Below are positions 8,786-14,845 of a stretch of DNA of 17,672 nt, in pieces. The first letter of the stretch is position 1. Every line of letters starts with the position of its first letter. Location: NCBI GenBank assembly GCA_014523495.1, contig JAATVM010000211.1:1-17672 (forward strand). Direction: 5' to 3'. Origin of the DNA: Nitrososphaerales archaeon TH1920. GTDB lineage: Archaea > Thermoproteota > Nitrososphaeria > Nitrososphaerales > Nitrososphaeraceae. The notes beneath the pieces are model-generated. The model ran no database searches and had not been told where the DNA came from. It saw only the letters and a list, made by a program, of their open reading frames with translations. Both the position numbers and the translations under genes were made by a program.

Positions 8786-9041
8786 ACGGGATTCGTCTCG
8801 TTACCTGAATAGGTAATACATGCTAGAAAGGTTTACCAAGATGCAAAATCAAAGACTAGTACACCTAAGACAATAATACATGATGGTTTACCTTCCTATG
8901 ATAAAGCATTTCTAAAGGAATTGTATACATTAAAAAATCCTAAAGAACATTCGTATATCAGTAAGAAATGAAGGTCTTAATTCGGTAGTAGAACGATTAA
9001 ATGGTACAGTGAGAGACAGAGAAAAAGTAATATATCGCTAG
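8786..9041 (+). pseudogene. Decayed DDE transposase fragment
   Basis: A reading frame from 8786 has a TAG at 8810-8812, then gives ARKVYQDAKSKTSTPKTI followed by IHDGLPSYDKAFLKELYTLKNPKE, until a frameshift near 8945. In the other frame it continues HIRISVRNEGLNSVVERLNG, then TVRDREKV, and stops at 9039-9041. These match the core of archaeal DDE (rve-like) transposases, whose usual text is DGLxxYxxAF, LKNPRTxHIR and VERLNGxxRDREKVMRGL. The second catalytic Asp (IHDG) and the Glu (VERLNG) survive 37 residues apart, near family spacing. The first Asp, the N-terminal helix-turn-helix and the C-terminus are gone. One frameshift (2 nt lost or 1 gained), the in-frame stop and both truncations show it is dead. 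Terminal inverted repeats are not evident. Confidence 0.8.
9024..9035 (+). promoter_or_regulatory. Probable promoter of the PadR gene within the transposase remnant
   Basis: AAAGTAATATAT supplies a purine-rich BRE-like part and a TATA box centred about 27 nt before the ATG at 9058, ideal for a leaderless transcript. These bases coincide with the last codons of the transposase fragment (REKV, then unrelated residues), so the promoter appears to have formed at the broken edge of the element. Confidence 0.5.
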
Positions 9042-9059
9042 TGATATTACTAGTGATAT
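9038..9059. repeat. Direct repeat and overlapping palindromes at the PadR start, candidate operator
   Basis: CTAGTGATAT occurs twice, at 9038-9047 and 9050-9059. The same bases form a dyad CTAGT-N6-ACTAG at 9038-9053 and a 14-of-16 palindrome ATATTACTAGTGATAT at 9044-9059. The block fills the interval between the proposed TATA box and the start codon, where a bound repressor would block initiation. It does not match the ATGT/ACAT half-sites known for bacterial PadR, so autoregulation is inference. Confidence 0.4.
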
Positions 9060-9561
9060 GTTATCTAATTGGCTTGCCAGAGTAGGTAGTGCTATTCCTC
9101 GAGGTTTTTCACGCCATTATATCCTCGGGCTACTCGAGGAAGAACCTATGACCGGTAAAGAAATCATTGATAAAGCCATTTTACAAAGTGGCGGAAAATG
9201 GAAACCATCACCAGGTTTAATTTATCCAATGTTAGGAAGATTGTTAGAAGAGGGACTAATAAGCGAGACTGATAGTGGCAAATACAAGATTACATCGAGA
9301 GGGAAGGATATAGCTGCAGATGTAGATTCCGTTCACCACATAATGCAAAAGCAATTGGATGTTGTAATGCGAGTTGGAAACGTTGGGAAGTTTGTGGCAA
9401 TGGACATGATAGACAGGTTATCCGCCATTGGTTTAACATTGAGTTCTAATTTGGATAAAATGACTGAACAAGAAAGAGAAAAGTATAAACATTTTCTAGT
9501 TAGCGAGCTGAAGAAACTACAAGAGCAAGAAAATAAGAAAGATGAATTAAGAATCGATTGA
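9058..9561 (+). CDS. PadR-family transcriptional regulator
   Basis: DNA-binding protein of 167 residues. Residues about 18-85 form the PadR winged helix: RHYILGLLEEEPMTGKEIID, then a linker with GGKWKPSPGLIYPMLGRLLEEGLI containing the signature SPGxIYPxLxRLxxxGLI, and the wing GKYKITSRGKDIA. Residues about 90-167 are helical and should form the dimer interface, with a charged coiled C-terminal end rich in Lys and Glu. The opening LSNWLARVGSAIPRGFSRHYIL is the style I associate with thaumarchaeal PadR proteins and supports the ATG at 9058. PadR proteins usually repress a neighbouring gene until a small molecule binds. The likely partner is the gene 37 nt downstream. The ligand cannot be read from sequence. 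Confidence 0.88.
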   Translation: MLSNWLARVGSAIPRGFSRHYILGLLEEEPMTGKEIIDKAILQSGGKWKPSPGLIYPMLGRLLEEGLISETDSGKYKITSRGKDIAADVDSVHHIMQKQLDVVMRVGNVGKFVAMDMIDRLSAIGLTLSSNLDKMTEQEREKYKHFLVSELKKLQEQENKKDELRID

Positions 9562-9598
9562 TTCAACCCTTTACTAAAATAATAAGGTAGATTTTATT

Positions 9599-9943
9599 AT
9601 GGTATTTGAATGTGTCAAAAGAGTCAATGAGCTCGTTAAGCGAATGAGTCTTTTAGAAGAAAGTATCGCGGTAGAAACTGGATACATAAAGGGACTGTAT
9701 GTAAAGGCAAGTAAATCTATGTCCGAAACACAGCATTATTTTTTGAATGGGATTCAAGCTTCTCCAGTTGCAAAGTCATATTTGTTAACTAAAAAAGGTA
9801 TCGAAGTCGTGGGGGAAGAAGCTATTCCAATCCCAACCTTTATAGATGAAGTTCTTAACTTTGCAAATTATCCCAAAAAGAAGATTGAAGTTTTAATGGT
9901 ATTAGCTAAACATTTAGAAGCAATGCCTATGAATTTATCATGA
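9599..9943 (+). CDS. Unknown small protein in operon with PadR
   Basis: I do not recognise this 114-residue protein. It has no signal peptide, membrane segment or metal motif. The first 55 residues look helical (CVKRVNELVKRMSLLEESIAV, then SKSMSETQHYFLNGIQAS). The middle contains LTKKGIEVVGEEAIPIPTFIDEVLNF, and the last part, KKKIEVLMVLAKHLEAMP, is helical again. The ATG start has an upstream AAGGTAG (9584-9590) at suitable spacing, and the gene lies 37 nt after padR on the same strand, so co-transcription is likely. It may be a partner, ligand-handling protein or simple target of the regulator; none of this is shown by sequence. Confidence 0.7.
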   Translation: MVFECVKRVNELVKRMSLLEESIAVETGYIKGLYVKASKSMSETQHYFLNGIQASPVAKSYLLTKKGIEVVGEEAIPIPTFIDEVLNFANYPKKKIEVLMVLAKHLEAMPMNLS

Positions 9944-10083
9944 GACTTTGAATGTAACTATAAAGTTAGAACGTAATATAAATAGGTACTTATCATGTTC
10001 GTTGAGGAATCCAACACGGCTTGTGATTAAAATTATCAATGATATTAAAAAATTCAACAACTATCTTGAATTACTACTCTGGA

Positions 10084-10398
10084 TTAATCGCTGAAAAAAT
10101 ATACAACCAATATTTCTCGCCTGTTTCCATAAAATCTATGCTCTTCTCTGGCGGGAACATAAACGAATAGATCCTTCTTTATTATGTATGCTTTTTTTCC
10201 TATTTCTATAAATCCATCTCCTTCCAAAACTAGGTATATTTCATCTGATGCATGTGGTTCTTGTGTATCTTTTTCACCGGGCTTTAGTCTTAAAATACCT
10301 ACCTGTAAATGTTGTAGATCAAAGAAATTAAGAAAATCAGAATTGTCCAAATCCATTCTGGATAAAAGTTTTCGTACATCAATTATCTTTTCCTTCAT
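10084..10398 (-). CDS. Single-domain cupin protein
   Basis: A 104-residue protein that is one small beta-barrel of the cupin type. Motif 1 is seen at about residues 40-62, PGEKDTQEPHASDEIYLVLEGDG, with H49 and E53 as probable metal ligands; the usual second histidine of HxH is a serine, as in other PHxxDEIY-type cupins. Motif 2 at 81-91, VPAREEHRFYG, supplies H87. The N-terminus KIIDVRKLL is a typical lead-in strand and helix. Cupins of this size range from dioxygenases and isomerases to sugar or ligand binders, so no reaction is assigned. Monocistronic on the minus strand, convergent with the PadR operon. Confidence 0.85.
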   Translation of the reverse strand: MKEKIIDVRKLLSRMDLDNSDFLNFFDLQHLQVGILRLKPGEKDTQEPHASDEIYLVLEGDGFIEIGKKAYIIKKDLFVYVPAREEHRFYGNRREILVVYFFSD

Positions 10399-10420
10399 CT
10401 ACATTTCTATCATTATATCT

Positions 10421-10430
10421 AGAATATAAC
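10421..10430 (-). promoter_or_regulatory. Possible TATA box of the cupin gene
   Basis: On the minus strand GTTATATTCT is centred about 28 nt before the cupin ATG, which suits a leaderless transcript. A second AT-rich block (10411-10420) lies too close to the start codon for that role. Confidence 0.35.
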
Positions 10431-10713
10431 ATAATCATCCATAACAAATTCTCAGATAACTTGTTTCGTGCATGATTGTCAAGTCTTAACCTTACTTAAT
10501 TTCTACCATGATAATCATATGTAAAAGGATTCAGAAAATTCTTTGTGGAAATGATGATTACATACAATCAATAAATAGCCAATCAATTTTTAAGAAAAAA
10601 ATTCTGTGATTTTTACTAGCAAATACTAAAGGTAGCTTTGTATATTACCTCTTTAGGAATTAGATTCTTGCATTCATTTATCCAATTTTCTTATTAATTT
10701 TGTTAAAGCATTC

Positions 10714-10721
10714 TAAATATA
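10714..10721 (+). promoter_or_regulatory. Probable TATA box of the small secreted protein gene
   Basis: TAAATATA is centred about 28 nt before the TTG at 10746, matching leaderless transcription from or next to that codon and supporting TTG as start. Confidence 0.4.
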
Positions 10722-10745
10722 CTAAGTATTAAATCTCATATTGAT

Positions 10746-11102
10746 TTGAACAAAGAAAAAAGATCACATTCATTACTCGTTTTTCCCTTACTGACTATTT
10801 TTATTATTACTGTTTTTACTATTGCTATGCAGTCCCAAAGCATATTTGCGTCTGGAATTACTATTTATTCTCCATATTGGATGAGCTATGAAAAGGATCT
10901 TAAATCACCTTACTTTAAGTATTGTGGAATTTTTGATTCTTGTTTGGGTAATGACATTAGGATATTCCCATTCTTGCCCTTAAATTCTCAGGTACAAAAC
11001 GACGAAGATAACAATATCGGTACCAGAAATACAGTATCTAACAATATCGGTACTAGAAATACATTATCATCTATAATACCATTTCAGTTACCATTCCCAT
11101 AA
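10746..11102 (+). CDS. Small secreted protein with duplicated ten-residue unit
   Basis: Unknown function. Residues 1-7 are charged (NKEKRSH), residues about 9-28 form a hydrophobic core, and SIFASG around residues 32-37 offers a signal-peptidase site after A35, leaving about 83 mature residues. The mature start is aromatic (YSPYWMSYEKD), followed by C60 and C66 in YCGIFDSCLG, a possible disulfide loop. Residues 89-98 and 99-108 are a tandem repeat, NNIGTRNTVS then NNIGTRNTLS, and the tail SSIIPFQLPFP is proline-rich. The start is TTG: the next methionine is at residue 28, inside the signal core. No partner gene is adjacent on the same strand. It could be a cell-surface or released peptide. 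Confidence 0.6.
   Translation: MNKEKRSHSLLVFPLLTIFIITVFTIAMQSQSIFASGITIYSPYWMSYEKDLKSPYFKYCGIFDSCLGNDIRIFPFLPLNSQVQNDEDNNIGTRNTVSNNIGTRNTLSSIIPFQLPFP
11010..11069 (+). repeat. Two tandem 30-bp in-frame repeat units
   Basis: Units 11010-11039 and 11040-11069 share 27 of 30 bases and encode NNIGTRNTVS and NNIGTRNTLS. Two of the three differences are silent and one changes Val to Leu, suggesting recent duplication with the peptide kept. Confidence 0.85.
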
Positions 11103-11237
11103 TTCATGATGTATATTTAACAGGATTAAATGAAAATAAATATCAAAAATACCTAATCCAAACACTTGAGCCTATAAATGAGAACGTTATTAGGATTCGA
11201 ATAGTTAGATTCAAAGCATATTATCATATATTATCGT

Positions 11238-11825
11238 TTAGTCCTTGTGGAGAAGATTCTCCTTAGCCCAGATATACAAGGGAATAATAGGATGATCGAA
11301 TGGGAGTTCATCTTGCTCCTTATTGTATCCCAACATAACTATTTTGCCAGATAACAAATTACGAATGTCATGTGTTAATTCATCATCCTTCAGTGGGCCG
11401 TAAAAGAAAAATGAATACTTCTGATAATAGAAGGCAACGTGTTGTGAAAAACATTCTGATAATATAACAGGATCGGTTACAATTCTCCTGTTATCGATGT
11501 TTGGCCTATCTTTGTCATTTTCATTAATATTATTTTTCTCGACCGTTATTTGTAATTGCCTACGTATGTAATTATTGCGCGAAAATTCTGAATCAAAAAA
11601 AGATTTAGGACCGTTCCTATAGTTTTGGATACTGTGTTCTAATCTTTCAACGGTCTTCTTTGCAATTGTAAGAACTTTCTCAGGATGACTGATTATTGTG
11701 CTATTTTTTCCATATAAGTATAGGACTGCTATTAGTTCATCCTTTTTAACATATGGAAAGTCCAATTTTCCTGATATAAAAGCAGAAATTCTTTCTGAGA
11801 TGTCCTCAGGCAGGATCATCGTCAT
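11238..11825 (-). CDS. Unknown protein, divergent partner of the 11893 gene
   Basis: I do not recognise the family. With the ATG at 11825 the protein has 195 residues beginning MTMILPEDISERISAFISGK. A TTG at 11864 would add 13 residues, but it lies within the best TATA box for this gene (minus strand CTATATAATATTG, 11862-11874), so it should be upstream of the transcript; I prefer the ATG. No signal peptide or membrane segment is visible in this version. The N-terminal 75 residues look helical, the middle (NNINENDKDRPNIDN) is polar and probably disordered, and the C-terminal part is aromatic and mixed (HVAFYYQKYSFFFYGPLKDDEL, then IPLYIWAKENLL). Soluble and cytoplasmic by inference. Confidence 0.65.
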   Translation of the reverse strand: MTMILPEDISERISAFISGKLDFPYVKKDELIAVLYLYGKNSTIISHPEKVLTIAKKTVERLEHSIQNYRNGPKSFFDSEFSRNNYIRRQLQITVEKNNINENDKDRPNIDNRRIVTDPVILSECFSQHVAFYYQKYSFFFYGPLKDDELTHDIRNLLSGKIVMLGYNKEQDELPFDHPIIPLYIWAKENLLHKD

Positions 11826-11861
11826 ATGGAGATTAAAATTCGATATCAAGGTTTTTATCAA

Positions 11862-11874
11862 CAATATTATATAG
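11862..11874. promoter_or_regulatory. TATA element in the divergent promoter region
   Basis: CAATATTATATAG reads as a good TATA box on the minus strand, predicting a start near 11842 and a leader of about 17 nt before the ATG at 11825. On the plus strand the same bases could serve the gene at 11893, predicting a start near 11896 and so favouring an ATG at 11908. Another T-rich box at 11851-11860 would instead fit the ATG at 11893. Confidence 0.4.
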
Positions 11875-11892
11875 ACAAATATCTTTATAGGA

Positions 11893-12222
11893 ATGGCAGA
11901 TAGGAAAATGTCGACAATTGATTATAACAAAACTGTTTATTTGATTGTACATGGACAACATGATTTGATAGATGCTATTAAGAATAAACTTATCTCATTG
12001 GGCTTTACAAAAAATAATTTGGTTCCAGCTTCCTTACAAAAAACTGGTGATATAGGTGATTATGTTGCCATGGCTTGGCCCCCAATGCGTGCCACTGAAA
12101 TAATTATTAATGAAATAACGGGAATAAACCAGGTAGAAAACCAGGTAGAAACAAAAGAAGACGTGATGGGAGCCTGGTCGAATATTAATAAAAAAGAAAT
12201 CTCAAGAATTCCATTATCATGA
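11893..12222 (+). CDS. Unknown small protein
   Basis: Unrecognised 109-residue protein. A compact N-terminal domain is suggested by alternating strands and helices: KTVYLIVHGQHDLIDAIKNKLISLGF, then NLVPASLQKTGDIGDYVAMAWPPMRATEIIINEITGI. This alternation would suit a small alpha/beta (ferredoxin-like or ACT-like) fold, but I cannot prove that. The C-terminal 30 residues are polar and contain NQVE twice (79-86), from a 12-bp tandem duplication. No signal peptide. The start may be the ATG at 11893 or the in-frame ATG at 11908 (MSTIDYNKT), depending on the transcription start. Divergent from the unknown gene on the left. Confidence 0.6.
   Translation: MADRKMSTIDYNKTVYLIVHGQHDLIDAIKNKLISLGFTKNNLVPASLQKTGDIGDYVAMAWPPMRATEIIINEITGINQVENQVETKEDVMGAWSNINKKEISRIPLS
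12127..12150 (+). repeat. Exact 12-bp tandem duplication inside a gene
   Basis: AACCAGGTAGAA occurs twice in direct succession, giving NQVENQVE in frame. It is a simple in-frame duplication in the polar tail of the protein. Confidence 0.85.
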
Positions 12223-12324
12223 CTCAATAAGAAAGATCATTTCAAATATCGACAACTTTCTTGTACTCTGACAATAAATGAGAATTAATACATTAACAGA
12301 TAGCTAAAGAAAGTAAATGTATGC

Positions 12325-12336
12325 GATATATTTTTA
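12325..12336 (+). promoter_or_regulatory. Probable TATA box of the zinc-protein gene
   Basis: GATATATTTTTA is centred about 29 nt before the ATG at 12359 (a second ATG follows at 12362), fitting leaderless transcription. Confidence 0.45.
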
Positions 12337-12347
12337 GCCCTCAGGGC
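12337..12347. promoter_or_regulatory. GC-rich palindrome between TATA box and start codon
   Basis: GCCCT-C-AGGGC is a perfect 11-bp inverted repeat directly after the TATA box and 11 nt before the ATG. In such AT-rich DNA a GC-rich palindrome at this position stands out, and it is where a repressor would interfere with transcription start. No known regulator is matched. Confidence 0.4.
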
Positions 12348-12358
12348 CACTAATTATA

Positions 12359-12547
12359 ATGATGAAAAATAAAATTTGTTCCTTATGCAATTCAGAGACT
12401 ACTACTAAAGAATGTCCCAATTGTGGAAAACCTGTATGCAAAGAATGCATGAAAAGCTTCCCTTTCTCAGAAGATATTTGTATTGAGTGCGCCTCAAAAG
12501 TCAAAGCTGGATTAGGTGGACTCAGGAAGGACGAAGAAATTTTCTAG
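12359..12547 (+). CDS. Small protein with four CxxC zinc knuckles
   Basis: A 62-residue protein with eight cysteines in four CxxC pairs at C7/C10, C19/C22, C27/C30 and C41/C44, enough for two zinc ions and arranged like a cross-brace (B-box/RING-like) or double zinc ribbon. The core reads ECPNCGKPVCKECMKSF. The C-terminal KVKAGLGGLRKDEEIF is charged and free of cysteines. Such small archaeal zinc proteins may bind nucleic acid or partner proteins; no reaction is suggested. ATG 12359 is adjacent to a second ATG at 12362, and either could be used. Convergent with the cobalamin operon, with only 61 nt between stop codons. Confidence 0.75.
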   Translation: MMKNKICSLCNSETTTKECPNCGKPVCKECMKSFPFSEDICIECASKVKAGLGGLRKDEEIF

Positions 12548-12608
12548 GCCGAAAAAAATGCTTGAAGGCCCTCACACCCTATAGGTAGTCTTGTTACCTT
12601 CTAAAATA

Positions 12609-13391
12609 CTATTTGGAGTTATCTGCTTTCCTATACCCATGCGTAAATTGGGGATCATAAACTTTTGAAAACTCATAATTACTGGGGGTAATGACATCTC
12701 CAACTATTATTATTGCGGTCTTTGTTATCTTTGCTTCCTTTACTTTGTCCGCAATATTGCCTAAGGTTCCGACTATTATTTTTTCATCTTCCCATGTGGC
12801 TCTGTAAACAACAGCAACAGGAGTCGAATTTTGATAGACTCCCCCTTTAAGCAACTCATCTACTATATTTCTTATCAAATGAATACTTAGATAGAAAGCC
12901 ATAGTGGCGCCGTGTCTTGCCAAGTTGGAAATTTTTTCTCTTTCCGGAACAGGAGTTCTGAGTTCGGCCCTTGTGATAATAAGTGTTTGAGTAATTCCTG
13001 GAAGAGTTAACTCTAAATTCAGTGAAGAAGCTGCGCCCAAAATTGCAGTTATTCCTGGAATAACTTTACAATTTATTCCATCTGAACTTAATTTATCAAT
13101 CTGTTCCCTTATAGTGCTAAATAACGCAGGATCCCCGTCATGAAAACGTATTGCAAGTTTTCCCTGTTTGGTAGTATCCCTTAATATTTCATAAATCTTA
13201 TTCCTGTCCAACAGAGCTGCATCATGAAGAATTGCATCTTTATTGGAGTATTCAAGTAATTTTGGATTCAATAATGATCCTGAATACACTATCACATCTG
13301 CATTTTCTATTAATTTTTTTGCTTTTATTGTAATGAGCTCAGGATCTCCTGGACCCGACCCAACAAAATATATGGTATTGGCTTCAATCAT
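12609..13391 (-). CDS. cbiF: Cobalt-precorrin-4 (precorrin-4) C11-methyltransferase
   Basis: Moves a methyl group from S-adenosylmethionine to C11 of the corrin ring precursor in cobalamin synthesis. It is a tetrapyrrole methylase: GSGPGDPELIT at 11-21, the GDP loop in FHDGDPALFS at 83-92, PGIT at 112-115 and again PGIT at 131-134, and AELRTPVPERE at 142-152, the last being characteristic of CbiF/CobM. VAVVYRATWEDEKIIVGTL near 195-215 is also a family element. Length 260 residues is normal. Its ATG overlaps the end of the upstream cbiL/cobI gene by 8 nt, so the two are co-translated. The symbol cobM is the equivalent in aerobic-pathway nomenclature; sequence alone does not settle which substrate (with or without cobalt) is used. 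Confidence 0.92.
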   Translation of the reverse strand: MIEANTIYFVGSGPGDPELITIKAKKLIENADVIVYSGSLLNPKLLEYSNKDAILHDAALLDRNKIYEILRDTTKQGKLAIRFHDGDPALFSTIREQIDKLSSDGINCKVIPGITAILGAASSLNLELTLPGITQTLIITRAELRTPVPEREKISNLARHGATMAFYLSIHLIRNIVDELLKGGVYQNSTPVAVVYRATWEDEKIIVGTLGNIADKVKEAKITKTAIIIVGDVITPSNYEFSKVYDPQFTHGYRKADNSK

Positions 13392-14106
13392 TTTTTCTAG
13401 CCACCATTAATGAAAAGTATTTCCCAGCTGGATTTTTTGTTTTTCGTAAATCTTTTAATTTCTTTGTTTCTAAAATTTCTTTGTCCACAGATACATCTTG
13501 TGCTATGGTAATAATGGAATTATCATTAAAGCCAGTTTCAGAGAGTATTTCAATCACACTATCAAAATAGCGTCCGTCTTTGAGAAAAATTATTGAATCA
13601 CAGGATGAAACTGTCTCTCTTATTTTATCCAGATCATAACATGCAGGAACGATACCAAGAGTCTGATCGCCCTCTACTAAACTCATTTTTGCTTGAGCAG
13701 CAAATGCAAAGAAGGAAGGTATTCCAGGAATAATCTCAATATCTATATCATCATAATTTTCTTTCATTTCTTTGTGAATATAATTCCAAGTACTGTATAG
13801 AGATGGATCTCCTACAGTGAGATATACGGAACTCTTTCCAGAATGTACAGCTTCTGCTATTATTCGGGAATTAGTTTTCCATTGTAACCTGAGGGAGTCT
13901 TTGTCTTTTATCATTGGAAATATTAGGTTTGTAATTGAAGTAGATGATTCGTCTATGTATTTTCTAGCAATTGATAACGCAATGCTGGGTTTGCCCTCCT
14001 TTGAGGTTGGGGTAAAGATAGCATCTGCATTTCTTATTCTATCCACAGCCTTAACCGTAAGTAAATCCGGATCTCCAGGTCCACAACCTATGCACGAAAG
14101 CTTCAT
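13384..14106 (-). CDS. cbiL: Precorrin-2/cobalt-factor II C20-methyltransferase
   Basis: Methylates C20 of precorrin-2 or its cobalt form in cobalamin synthesis with S-adenosylmethionine. Tetrapyrrole methylase marks: GCGPGDPDLLTVKA at 7-20, ADAIFTPTSKEGKPSIALSIARKYI at 27-51 (typical of CbiL/CobI), TVGDPSLYSTW at 97-107, EIIPGIPSFFAFAA at 124-137, and LVEGDQTLGIVPA at 143-155, the last again a C20-enzyme signature. Length 240 residues is normal. The ATG start is placed 28 nt after a TATA box, so the cbiL-cbiF pair can have its own promoter even though cbiT lies upstream on the same strand. The equivalent symbol is cobI. Confidence 0.92.
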   Translation of the reverse strand: MKLSCIGCGPGDPDLLTVKAVDRIRNADAIFTPTSKEGKPSIALSIARKYIDESSTSITNLIFPMIKDKDSLRLQWKTNSRIIAEAVHSGKSSVYLTVGDPSLYSTWNYIHKEMKENYDDIDIEIIPGIPSFFAFAAQAKMSLVEGDQTLGIVPACYDLDKIRETVSSCDSIIFLKDGRYFDSVIEILSETGFNDNSIITIAQDVSVDKEILETKKLKDLRKTKNPAGKYFSLMVARKND

Positions 14107-14130
14107 GAGTTGAGTTGTAAAAAATGTGTT

Positions 14131-14140
14131 ATTTAAATTA
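14131..14140 (-). promoter_or_regulatory. Probable TATA box of the cbiL-cbiF pair
   Basis: On the minus strand TAATTTAAAT is centred about 28-30 nt before the cbiL ATG at 14106, as expected for leaderless transcription. It lies in the 111-nt gap that separates cbiT from cbiL. Confidence 0.4.
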
Positions 14141-14217
14141 AAAAGAATGCTTTTGGCAATCGAGTTTAAAAATCAAATAAAGACTGAATTAAAGGGAATT
14201 ATTATTAATCTATAAAA

Positions 14218-14808
14218 TTACTGTTTGGTAGCAGATAAAATCAATATGGGATTTCTAGAAATAAGCATTGTTCCACTTGACACGTCTTTTCCTTTTGATA
14301 TTGTGACTTGAGTAACGTCTATTTCGCGCATTTTTTCCTTCTTTACTGTCCTTAACGATTTATACATTGTTTCAATTAGGATTGTATCGATTACGAGTCT
14401 GCCATTCTTCTTTAATTTAGATATGCAAAGTTCAATTATTTTTTCAGTTTTACCTTTTGTCCCACCTATGATAATTGCATCTACAGTCGGTAGTGATGGC
14501 AAAATCTCTTCGGCTTTAGAATAAAACAAGTTTGCAGAAACACCAAATTTATCTAGATTTTTTCTTGTTAATTCGATGGCATTTTTGTCTGAATCAATTG
14601 CATATACATTTTTAGAATTTACCTGCAAGCAAATCTCTACAGTAATACTTCCACTACCACATCCCACATCAATTACCGAATAGTTTTTTCTGAGGCGTAG
14701 TTTGCTTAGAACAATTGAACGTATATCTTCCTTAGTTATTGGAACATTTTCTGAGCGTTCAAATAGCTCATCTGGGATTCCTGGTGTTAAATAATTCCAT
14801 ATCATCAT
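14218..14808 (-). CDS. cbiT: Cobalt-precorrin-6B C15-methyltransferase (decarboxylating)
   Basis: Class I S-adenosylmethionine methyltransferase that methylates C15 of the corrin precursor and removes the C12 acetate carboxyl. CbiT marks: PGIPDELFER at 9-18, VPITKEDIRSIVLSKLRL at 22-39, the SAM loop VIDVGCGSGSITVE at 45-58, and the acidic end of strand two AIDSD at 70-74. The final strands LVIDTILIET and TMLISRNPILIL complete the fold. At 196 residues it is a stand-alone CbiT and not fused to CbiE as in CobL; no cbiE lies beside it. ATG at 14808 is followed by another ATG at 14805. It lies 37 nt after the small membrane protein gene and 111 nt before cbiL on the same strand. Confidence 0.9.
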   Translation of the reverse strand: MMIWNYLTPGIPDELFERSENVPITKEDIRSIVLSKLRLRKNYSVIDVGCGSGSITVEICLQVNSKNVYAIDSDKNAIELTRKNLDKFGVSANLFYSKAEEILPSLPTVDAIIIGGTKGKTEKIIELCISKLKKNGRLVIDTILIETMYKSLRTVKKEKMREIDVTQVTISKGKDVSSGTMLISRNPILILSATKQ

Positions 14809-14845
14809 GATTAGATAAAATACTTTTAAATTAAATTCTTTTAGA

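Larger units (their letters stand above)
10399..10745. other. Divergent intergenic region, 347 nt
   Basis: Lies between the divergent cupin and small secreted protein genes. Apart from the TATA-like boxes assigned to these two genes I see nothing: no tRNA arms, no long dyad, and no coding stretch with family resemblance. Confidence 0.5.

Noticed and set aside
9994..10029. Eleven-codon frame after a TATA-like box downstream of the PadR operon
   Set aside because: Too short to judge and no similarity to anything I recognise.
10399..10745. Searched for a tRNA, small RNA hairpin or repeat array in this gap
   Set aside because: No T-arm-like GGTTCGAAT-type motif, acceptor pairing or spaced repeat could be found by eye.
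12583..12599. AGGTA-N7-TACCT inverted repeat between the convergent zinc-protein and cbiF genes, as a hairpin terminator
   Set aside because: The stem is only 5 bp and no T-run follows on either strand; not enough for a terminator call.
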